Shown here one piece after another: positions 5,895 to 11,379 of a stretch of DNA of 11,379 nucleotides. The translations under genes were made by a program, and so were the position numbers. The DNA is from CAZOKO01 sp964580455 (GTDB lineage Bacteria; Desulfobacterota; WTBG01): positions 1 through 11,379 of the forward strand of contig CAZOKO010000089.1 in the NCBI GenBank assembly GCA_964580455.1, read 5' to 3'. The notes beneath the pieces were generated by a model, which was not told the DNA's origin, did not search any database, and saw only the letters and a list, made by a program, of their open reading frames with translations. Position 1 is the first letter of the stretch. The number at the start of each line of letters is the position of its first letter.

Positions 5895-6866
5895 GTGTAC
5901 ACTTCAAAACGCTACATCAATCTTTATGACAGTGGAGAATTAGACGAGAGGATCGGTGCCCTGGAAGAGATATTAACCCACTGTTGCCTTTGCCCCTGGG
6001 AGTGCAAGGTTAATCGTAAGAAGGGAGAGACAGGTATCTGCCAGGCAGGTTATGACCTCAAGGTAGCCAAAGCTCTGCCTCACATGGGAGAAGAACCTGT
6101 TTTAACTGGTAACAGCGGATCGGGCACCATCTTTTTCACTCATTGTAATCTGAAATGCCATTTTTGCCAGAATTACCAGATCAGCCAACAACACCTGGGA
6201 TATCCAATGAATTCAGGGCAGTTAGTTGATGCCATGATTTCACTGCAGGGAAGAGGATGTCATAACATCAACTTTGTATCTCCAACACACTTCTTGCCTA
6301 TGATTATTAAAGCCCTTAAGGAAACTGTATCAAAAGGTCTCACCTTACCTCTCGTTTACAATTCCAACGGTTATGAAAGAGCAGAAACATTAAAACTTTT
6401 AGATGGCATCATCGACATTTATCTGCCTGATGCTAAATATGGAGACGATGGATGTGCCCAGGAACTCTCTAAAGCAAAACACTACACACAATATAATATC
6501 TCTGCACTTAAGGAAATGTACCGACAAGTTGGACCCCTTAAGATAAATGGAAAAGGAATTGCTGAAAGGGGACTTATCATTCGCCACTTGGTTCTCCCTC
6601 ATAACCTTGCTGGTACAGAAAAGGTCCTGAAGTCAATCAAAGAACATATAGGAACAAATGTTCACATTAGCCTCATGGGGCAGTACTTTCCCACTTATCG
6701 CGCTCATCAGTACGGAAAAATCAACAGAAAGCTCACCACAAAAGAATATCAACAATGCCTCAAACTTCTGGATAAATACGGCTTTGAAGATGGCTGGGGT
6801 CAAGAAACTGAAGATATTGAGGGAACATTTGTTCCTGATTTTACCAAGAAAGCATCGTGGAATTGA
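5895..6866 (+). CDS. PflX-type radical SAM protein (COG1313-like)
   Basis: This is a radical SAM [4Fe-4S] enzyme resembling the uncharacterised PflX group, often named pyruvate formate-lyase activating enzyme-like. Numbered from the GTG at 5895 (323 residues), the SAM-cluster motif is CNLKCHFC (Cys84, 88, 91). It is preceded by GSGTIFFTH and followed by QNYQISQ. A family-typical Cys-rich N-terminal region has Cys31, 33, 37 and 49 in the pattern CxLCPxxC...NRxxGExGxC, which could hold a second metal site. Other landmarks are HNINFVSPTHFLP, LVYNSNGYE, DIYLPDAKY, RHLVLPHN and MGQYFPTY. The substrate is unknown, and no pyruvate formate-lyase-like glycyl radical enzyme is in the window. A GTG at 5841 would add 18 unconserved residues. 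Its last 10 bases overlap the start of rimO, implying translational coupling. Confidence 0.88.
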   Translation: MYTSKRYINLYDSGELDERIGALEEILTHCCLCPWECKVNRKKGETGICQAGYDLKVAKALPHMGEEPVLTGNSGSGTIFFTHCNLKCHFCQNYQISQQHLGYPMNSGQLVDAMISLQGRGCHNINFVSPTHFLPMIIKALKETVSKGLTLPLVYNSNGYERAETLKLLDGIIDIYLPDAKYGDDGCAQELSKAKHYTQYNISALKEMYRQVGPLKINGKGIAERGLIIRHLVLPHNLAGTEKVLKSIKEHIGTNVHISLMGQYFPTYRAHQYGKINRKLTTKEYQQCLKLLDKYGFEDGWGQETEDIEGTFVPDFTKKASWN

Positions 6867-8191
6867 GAGAAAAGGTATATTTAGAGAGCCTGGGATGTCC
6901 CAAAAACCTTGTAGACAGCGAGGTCATCACAGGATATCTTAGAGAAAGTGGCTACACATTTACTATCTGTAAAGAAGAAGCCTCTATCATTATCGTCAAC
7001 ACCTGTGCATTTATTAAGGATGCTACACAGGAAGCGATTGACACCATCCTTAAACTCTCAATACTGAAGAAGAAGGGGACGTGCCGAAAGCTCGTTGTTG
7101 CTGGTTGCCTCCCTCAAAGGTATGGTAGACATCTCCTTGAAAAACTTCAGGATGTTGATCTTTTTATCGGCGTTGGTGAGTTTCCGAGAATAGGCAAATT
7201 GCTTAAAGAAGAAAAGGTTGAACACTCACCCCCTGCCCTGCATATTAGTACACCCACCTTTCTTTTAGACCACAATACTCCACGTATCCTTTCTACCCCT
7301 TATTACACCGCTTATGTAAAGATTGCTGAGGGGTGCTCCCATCATTGCTCCTTCTGTACTATTCCTGCCATAAAAGGTGCATACCAGAGCAGGGATCCTG
7401 AATCTATTATAACTGAAGTCAACCATCTCGAAGGAATGGGAGTTAAAGAGATAAACCTTATTGCCCAGGATACTACTTTCTATGGAAAAGACCTGGCTGA
7501 CAAAACAGATTTATCTTCTTTATTGAAGCAACTTTCTCAGATTGAAGGTATCAAGTGGATAAGAGTGCTCTACTGCCAACCTGATTATTTCTCTCACGAT
7601 TTGATTAACACTATCAAAGAAGAGGAGAAGATATGTAGCTATATAGATCTCCCTCTCCAGCATATAAGTAACCACATCTTGAAGAAAATGGGAAGAGGGA
7701 AAGATAGCGCAAAGATTAGGAAACTTATAGCAGGGCTAAGAGGAAACATTCCTAACCTCTGGTTACGGACAACACTCATGGTTGGTTTTCCTTCCGAAAC
7801 AGAAAAGGATTTTGATCTTCTTATGGACTTCGTTAAGGAGATAGAATTTGAACACCTGGGGGCTTTCAGATATTCTAATGAAGAGGAAACAAAAGCTTAC
7901 AGACTTAAGGAAAAAGTCCCAGCTCTTGTAATTGAGGAAAGATATCACACCCTGATGTCTACACAATCTCATATCTCTCTAAATAAGAATCAAAGTCTGA
8001 TAGGATCCCACCAAAGAGTTTTAATAGAAGTCTTTAATAAAGAAACTGGTCTGCTTCTTGGGAGAACTTATTTTCAGGCTCCAGATATCGACGGAATTAT
8101 TTACATCTCTAAGGGAAAAGCTGCTATCGGTGAGATGGTTAATGCAAAAATCACCGATGCTTCAGAATACGATCTCTTTGGAGAAATATAG
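6857..8191 (+). CDS. rimO: Ribosomal protein uS12 (S12) methylthiotransferase RimO
   Basis: RimO is a cytoplasmic radical SAM enzyme that adds a methylthio group to a conserved aspartate of ribosomal protein S12. The N-terminal UPF0004 domain begins with the RimO-type LESLGCPKNLVDSE (9-22) and has cluster cysteines Cys14, Cys50 and Cys84. The radical SAM domain has GCSHHCSFC (159-167; Cys160, 164, 167), then LIAQDTT (201-207) and DLPLQHISN (264-272). A TRAM domain fills about 378-443. The length of 444 residues is normal. The LGCPKN signature separates it from MiaB. The start is a GTG at 6857 inside the PflX-like gene, with a weak purine-rich AAGAAAG before it; TTG at 6863 is an alternative. 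It is the last gene of the plus-strand cluster and converges on the TPR gene 68 bases later. Confidence 0.95.
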   Translation: MELREKVYLESLGCPKNLVDSEVITGYLRESGYTFTICKEEASIIIVNTCAFIKDATQEAIDTILKLSILKKKGTCRKLVVAGCLPQRYGRHLLEKLQDVDLFIGVGEFPRIGKLLKEEKVEHSPPALHISTPTFLLDHNTPRILSTPYYTAYVKIAEGCSHHCSFCTIPAIKGAYQSRDPESIITEVNHLEGMGVKEINLIAQDTTFYGKDLADKTDLSSLLKQLSQIEGIKWIRVLYCQPDYFSHDLINTIKEEEKICSYIDLPLQHISNHILKKMGRGKDSAKIRKLIAGLRGNIPNLWLRTTLMVGFPSETEKDFDLLMDFVKEIEFEHLGAFRYSNEEETKAYRLKEKVPALVIEERYHTLMSTQSHISLNKNQSLIGSHQRVLIEVFNKETGLLLGRTYFQAPDIDGIIYISKGKAAIGEMVNAKITDASEYDLFGEI

Positions 8192-8209
8192 AGAAATCAT
8201 TTTTTCTAT
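8188..8209. terminator. Weak AT-rich hairpin between convergent rimO and TPR genes
   Basis: ATAGAGAAA (8188-8196) can pair with TTTTTCTAT (8201-8209) around a TCAT loop, with one G-T wobble. It overlaps the rimO stop codon. The low GC content makes it a weak candidate, but it is the only hairpin I see in the 68-base convergent gap. Confidence 0.3.
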
Positions 8210-8259
8210 TAGGGAAGTTCAACTAATTTTTAGGGACGGAAGTTCCACGAAGGAAATAT

Positions 8260-9027
8260 CTAAAATTTATCCTCAAGCAACATCCGTGCTCTTTCCTTCC
8301 ACCTCTTAGCATCAACTTCTATTCTAAGATCCGGCACTTTCTCCAGGGCTTTTTGCAATTGCTCTTTTGCCAGCCCCTTTTCTTTGGCTTTTAAGTATGA
8401 TTCAGCCAAGTAGACGCGACCCCGAATACTCATGGGAGCAAATACCACTGCTTCTTTTAAGTAGTTAACAGATTTTTCAATATCTCTCTTTGGCCAGGGA
8501 AGTTTATACCAGTATCTCCCCATAGCTCTGAGTGGTCCGGCATAATCATACTGTTTATCAATCTCAAGTGCCTTGTTTATGTGCTCCTCATAATCCGGTC
8601 CCAAACCTTTGGCCAGGGCTTTAATGATGCTGATACCTATACTATATTGGCCCAGGCACAGTGCATAGTAGTAATGCCCTTCAATCCTCTGCGGATTCAA
8701 TTCCAATGCCCTTCTCGCATATCGCATACCTTCTGTTCCCATCTCCTCATGACGATCCTTCATTTCTCTGGTCTCTGGAAGCATATCTCCCAGAAAAAAG
8801 TAGGAACGTGCTATTTTCCAGTTGGCTTCATAATTGTCCGCATCTGCTTCCAGCACTTTCTTATATGAAACAATAGCTGCCTTAGCGTTTTCCATATCTA
8901 TCCTTTTCTCCCAAAGAGCATCACCCTCTCGCACCAGAACAGAACTATACTGAGCTATAACTGGAAAGGAAGAAACCAGAACACACAATACCAGCAGCAC
9001 TAAAATAAGGATATGTAATCTCTTCAT
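8260..9027 (-). CDS. Exported tetratricopeptide-repeat protein, TAtT-like
   Basis: The first 26 residues form a Sec signal peptide: a basic MKR start, a hydrophobic core (LHILILVLLVLCVLVSSF) and a likely signal peptidase I site near VIA-QYSS. Cys15 lies inside the hydrophobic core and is not in a lipobox. The mature part is all-helical TPR-type, with repeat-like helices around 48-62, 66-80, 101-111, 116-125, 150-157, 183-197 and 203-229. Features such as GRYWYKLPWPKRDIEKSVNYLKEAV and APMSIRGRVYLAESYL resemble periplasmic TPR proteins related to the T component of TRAP transporters (TAtT), but no TRAP genes are nearby. It is probably a periplasmic scaffold or binding protein of unknown partner. 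An SD-like GAGGG lies about eight bases before the ATG. It follows the AOR gene on the same strand after 164 bases. Confidence 0.82.
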   Translation of the reverse strand: MKRLHILILVLLVLCVLVSSFPVIAQYSSVLVREGDALWEKRIDMENAKAAIVSYKKVLEADADNYEANWKIARSYFFLGDMLPETREMKDRHEEMGTEGMRYARRALELNPQRIEGHYYYALCLGQYSIGISIIKALAKGLGPDYEEHINKALEIDKQYDYAGPLRAMGRYWYKLPWPKRDIEKSVNYLKEAVVFAPMSIRGRVYLAESYLKAKEKGLAKEQLQKALEKVPDLRIEVDAKRWKERARMLLEDKF

Positions 9028-9077
9028 CTATTCATCCCTCATTCACTTAATACAGAGAATTTAAAAGAATACTTCAT

Positions 9078-9105
9078 CTTATAAACAAATCCGAAACAAA
9101 CACAA
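9078..9105 (-). promoter_or_regulatory. Weak candidate promoter for the TPR gene
   Basis: On the minus strand TTGTGT (9105-9100) and TATAAG (9083-9078) are separated by 16 bases, about 50 bases before the TPR start. The -10 is good (five of six) but the -35 is poor. The gene may instead be read through from the AOR gene. Confidence 0.3.
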
Positions 9106-9161
9106 AATCTAAATATCAAATGTTTAAAGTATTATTGATTTGGGTTTTGTGCTTCGGATTT
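9087..9161. repeat. Imperfect inverted repeat between AOR and TPR genes
   Basis: AAATCCGAA (9087-9095) is the exact reverse complement of TTCGGATTT (9153-9161). Farther in, CACAAAA (9101-9107) matches TTTTGTG (9145-9151). Arm lengths differ by four bases, and 37 bases lie between the inner arms. It could form a hairpin at the 3' end of the AOR transcript, or be the remains of short dispersed repeat words. Confidence 0.6.
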
Positions 9162-9191
9162 CCCCATTCGCCCTGCACTCTGTGGTTACAT

Positions 9192-11036
9192 TTATAAATC
9201 TTCCGACAACGATAACTCACGCAGCTTTTCAGATGTGGGAATACCATCTTCATCCCATCCCCTCTCTCGATAATAATCTTTGAGCATCTTCTCCTGGTCT
9301 GGTATATGGCCTTTAGTACCTCCATCCAGCAAACGAAGAGCAAGAATTCTTTCTGGTAAAATATCATCCTTTTTAGATATGCCACACTTAACATTAATTA
9401 ATCTTTTGAGATTAAAAGACCTCTCCCCCATCTTCATCATTTCATCAAGTTCTAAATCCCATCCTGTTGCACAACGAAGTAGAGAAAGCACATGGTGGGA
9501 ACTGAAATCTCCATACAAGGCAAATTTGCAGATGCCCGCTGATTCCACCACCTCACAGAAATCCTGAAATATTCGGGTCAACCTGCCCTTCCCTTCTGAG
9601 GCAAAGCGATCTCCCGGATCATCAAGTCCAATGGCAGGGAAGGTGAGCCCCCGCTCAACCCAGAAGGTAGGAGCCTGGATATGACAGGCTCCACGATTGG
9701 AGGTTCCATAGGCAACCGCCCAACTGGAAAAAGCACGGGGATCGTGCATGGGAAGTTCCAACCCCTTTATATGAAAAGAGAATTTATCTGCACCCTTCCC
9801 AATCTTCTCCGCTGCTCTCTTACACCCCTCTGCCAGAAGATTACCAAGTCCTTCTCTCCTGCCAATCTTTTCAACCATCTTAACAATGGAATCAGCATTT
9901 CCCCAGTTAAGCTCTATTCCATCGGTCTCTTTTTTAGTAATCAACCCCTCTTCGTAACATTCAAAAGCAAAGGCAATAACAGCACCAGTAGATATAGTGT
10001 CCAGACCATACCGATTACAAAGATCGTTTGCCTTAGCTACCGCAGGTAAATCATCATTTAAGCAAAGAGGCCCAAAAGCGGCTGCTGTTTCATACTCAGG
10101 GCCTTTACCCTTAAGACCTTTATAAGGTCCTTCCTTTATTTCAATTAACCTTCCGCAACCGATAGGACACCTTTTACAGGCAGAGCGACCTTTTAAAATA
10201 GTTTCTGCTATAACCTGACCTGAAACCTTATGACACCCTTCTTCCCAAAAGCCTTGCTTCCAGTTTTTAACAGGCACATCACCAAACTCATGAAAAGGGT
10301 CCATCCCGCCAGCAGTTCCAAATTCCTTAAGATATTTACCTGCTGTAGATTCACGTGCCAGTTTTACTAATTCCCCGGCTAATTGACGAAGTTCTTCCAG
10401 TTTAGCTACTTTAACCTCCATTGTTCCCTTAACTGCTATTGCCTTAAGATTTTTAGATCCCATTACTGCACCTATGCCGCAACGTGCTGCTGCCCTTCCA
10501 TGGTCATTAATGATAGCTGCAATTCGAGACAGTTTCTCACCTGCAGGTCCTATACAGGCAACCCTTATATTTTTATCACCCAACTCTTCCCTGATTTCAT
10601 CTTCAGTCTCAAAGGTATCTTTTCCCCAGAGGTGACGTGCATTTTTTATCTCCACCTTGCCATCTTTAATCCAGAGATAAACGGGTCTGTCTGCCTTCCC
10701 TTCAAGAACAATCCCATCCAACCCTGCCGCCTTAAGTTCAGGTCCCCAAAAGCCACTGGCATGTGCCTCTCCCCATACACCCGTTAAAGGAGATTTCGCA
10801 CACACGGAATACCTTGAACACAGGGGGGCAGGAGTTCCCGTTAAAGGGCCAGCAATGAAAACAAGTCTATTTTCAGGCCCAAGAGGGTCAACCTCCCATC
10901 TCATCGAAGACAAAATATGAGCAGCTAATCCACTTCCACCCAGGTATTGCCGTGCAACAGTCTCATCAAGATCTTTAGTTGACCTGACAGTAGTATTTAA
11001 ATCGATGTGGAGAAGTCTTCCTGTAAAACCAAACAT
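9192..11036 (-). CDS. aor: Tungsten-type aldehyde:ferredoxin oxidoreductase
   Basis: AOR-family enzymes hold a tungsten (or molybdenum) bis-pyranopterin centre and one [4Fe-4S] cluster. They oxidise aldehydes to carboxylic acids with ferredoxin in anaerobes, or run in reverse. The protein has 614 residues, near the usual 600-620. The N-terminal domain starts GFTGRLLHIDL and includes YLGGSGLAAHIL, GPLTGTPAP and the pterin-contacting GPAGE (163-167). Cluster ligands are CxxCxxxC at Cys287, Cys290 and Cys294 plus the distant Cys503 (SAGICKFA). The second pterin motif is HDPR (431-434), followed by a Gly- and Asn-rich stretch. No signal peptide is present, so it is cytoplasmic. The start is fixed by a strong SD. 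No ferredoxin, MoaD-like or tungstate transport gene lies in the window, so the aldehyde substrate and AOR, FOR or WOR subtype are open. Confidence 0.94.
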   Translation of the reverse strand: MFGFTGRLLHIDLNTTVRSTKDLDETVARQYLGGSGLAAHILSSMRWEVDPLGPENRLVFIAGPLTGTPAPLCSRYSVCAKSPLTGVWGEAHASGFWGPELKAAGLDGIVLEGKADRPVYLWIKDGKVEIKNARHLWGKDTFETEDEIREELGDKNIRVACIGPAGEKLSRIAAIINDHGRAAARCGIGAVMGSKNLKAIAVKGTMEVKVAKLEELRQLAGELVKLARESTAGKYLKEFGTAGGMDPFHEFGDVPVKNWKQGFWEEGCHKVSGQVIAETILKGRSACKRCPIGCGRLIEIKEGPYKGLKGKGPEYETAAAFGPLCLNDDLPAVAKANDLCNRYGLDTISTGAVIAFAFECYEEGLITKKETDGIELNWGNADSIVKMVEKIGRREGLGNLLAEGCKRAAEKIGKGADKFSFHIKGLELPMHDPRAFSSWAVAYGTSNRGACHIQAPTFWVERGLTFPAIGLDDPGDRFASEGKGRLTRIFQDFCEVVESAGICKFALYGDFSSHHVLSLLRCATGWDLELDEMMKMGERSFNLKRLINVKCGISKKDDILPERILALRLLDGGTKGHIPDQEKMLKDYYRERGWDEDGIPTSEKLRELSLSEDL

Positions 11037-11040
11037 CTAT

Positions 11041-11048
11041 TCCTCCTC
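11041..11048 (-). promoter_or_regulatory. Strong ribosome binding site of aor
   Basis: On the minus strand the sequence reads GAGGAGGA just before ATAG and the ATG at 11036. Spacing is optimal, so translation should be efficient and the start is secure. Confidence 0.75.
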
Positions 11049-11100
11049 ATAAAAATTGAACCACGTAGCGCACGAAAAAAACTAATTTTGTATTTCCTTC

Positions 11101-11129
11101 CTGTCCCCTGTTCCCTGACCCCTGCACCC
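11101..11129. repeat. Degenerate heptad tandem repeat
   Basis: Four successive words, CTGTCCC, CTGTTCC, CTGACCC and CTGCACCC, run head to tail. The pyrimidine-rich composition differs sharply from the AT-rich flanks. Confidence 0.7.
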
Positions 11130-11156
11130 TCGGTTTCTTATTGTATCTAGAAGATC

Positions 11157-11198
11157 AATTCCTCAATCCCTAAATTCCTTAATTCCTCAATTTAAATC
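11157..11198. repeat. Degenerate octad tandem repeat
   Basis: Successive 8-base words AATTCCTC, AATCCCTA, AATTCCTT and AATTCCTC run from 11157 to 11188. They are followed by a decayed end reading AATTTAAATC. Confidence 0.7.
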
Positions 11199-11292
11199 CC
11201 CTTTCTCACATATTTCCATATTAACACATTTTTCATTCACTCATTAGAGATATTTTTAAGATCTTTAATTTTATCTATGAATCATTTTTCTA

Positions 11293-11321
11293 TTGACAAT
11301 AGTAGAGGATTTTTTTAATAT
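11293..11321 (+). promoter_or_regulatory. Candidate rightward promoter with overlapping palindrome
   Basis: A perfect TTGACA (11293-11298), a 17-base spacer and TAATAT (11316-11321, four of six) form a plausible sigma-70 promoter reading out of the window. The -35 lies inside the palindrome CTATTGACAATAG (11290-11302; 6-bp arms, one centre base), which could be a small operator or chance. Confidence 0.4.
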
Positions 11322-11379
11322 CATCTCCCTAGTTCAATAACGAAGTGCAACACAGAGGAGAATAGGGTATCCTTTGTGT

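Larger units (their letters stand above)
11037..11379. other. Gene-free right end with short tandem words
   Basis: Apart from the aor SD, this 343-base stretch has two short tandem-word tracts (11101-11129 and 11157-11198) and an outward-facing promoter candidate with a palindrome (11290-11321). I found no convincing minus-strand promoter for aor and no open frame I would call a gene. An SD-like GAGGAGA near 11357 suggests a rightward gene may start at or beyond the window edge. Confidence 0.55.

Noticed and set aside
6857..8191. MiaB (tRNA methylthiotransferase) as an alternative identity
   Set aside because: The N-terminal SLGCPKNLVDSE signature is typical of RimO; MiaB usually reads GCQMN at this place.
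8982..9027. Possible lipoprotein signal at Cys15 of the TPR protein
   Set aside because: The cysteine is within the hydrophobic core, with a long hydrophobic stretch after it and no small residue at the position before it. A signal peptidase I site after residue 25 fits better.
10383..10787. 134-codon plus-strand open frame, and others at 9280-9567 and 9681-10049
   Set aside because: All are antisense shadows of the aor gene, which has a full set of family motifs and a strong SD.
1..11379. tRNA or rRNA genes, CRISPR array, transposase, phage or toxin-antitoxin genes
   Set aside because: I looked for cloverleaf-like arms, regularly spaced direct repeats and characteristic protein motifs on both strands and found none. 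The window looks like ordinary chromosomal backbone.

Overview
The window is bacterial, fairly AT-rich and gene-dense, with six confidently readable genes and one small conserved-looking one. Several points suggest an anaerobe or microaerophile with a periplasm and peptidoglycan. It encodes a tungsten-type aldehyde:ferredoxin oxidoreductase and two radical SAM enzymes. It also has a membrane-anchored protein with two SPOR (septal peptidoglycan binding) domains and a secreted TPR protein. Start codons include ATG and GTG, and most genes have good Shine-Dalgarno sites. The intergenic regions carry short phrase-like repeats and palindromes of the kind common in uncultivated anaerobic lineages. 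The phylum cannot be fixed from the sequence; Desulfobacterota- or Planctomycetota-like lineages are guesses only.

Layout, left to right. (1) Positions 1-1149: a near-consensus sigma-70 promoter drives fbp, a class I fructose-1,6-bisphosphatase (gluconeogenesis or sugar-phosphate cycling). (2) 1150-1403: an intergenic stretch with three hairpins, the last a 13-bp terminator-like stem ending 13 bases before the next start codon. (3) 1404-3257: an ABC-F ATPase, a soluble ribosome-associated translation factor. (4) 3289-5049, minus strand and convergent: a 586-residue protein with a cytoplasmic zinc ribbon, one membrane helix and two SPOR domains. The SPOR parts arose by internal duplication of a module of about 137 residues, and the last 69 bp of the two copies are still almost identical. 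(5) 5050-5469: a divergent AT-rich spacer with an inverted repeat and a candidate promoter. (6) 5470-8191: a three-gene plus-strand unit containing a small unknown protein, a PflX-type radical SAM protein and rimO. rimO starts inside the end of the preceding gene. (7) 8260-11036, minus strand: an aldehyde:ferredoxin oxidoreductase followed by an exported TPR protein. (8) 11037-11379: a gene-free end with two tracts of short tandem words and a candidate rightward promoter reading out of the window.

No single pathway unites the window. Central carbon metabolism (fbp, aor), translation and ribosome maintenance (ABC-F, rimO) and envelope or division (SPOR protein) sit side by side, as in an ordinary chromosome. 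I see no phage, transposase, CRISPR array, toxin-antitoxin or defence genes. The most unusual items are the zinc-ribbon/twin-SPOR protein with its patchy duplication, the terminator-like hairpin just ahead of the ABC-F start, and the coupled PflX-like/RimO pair with an unknown small partner.
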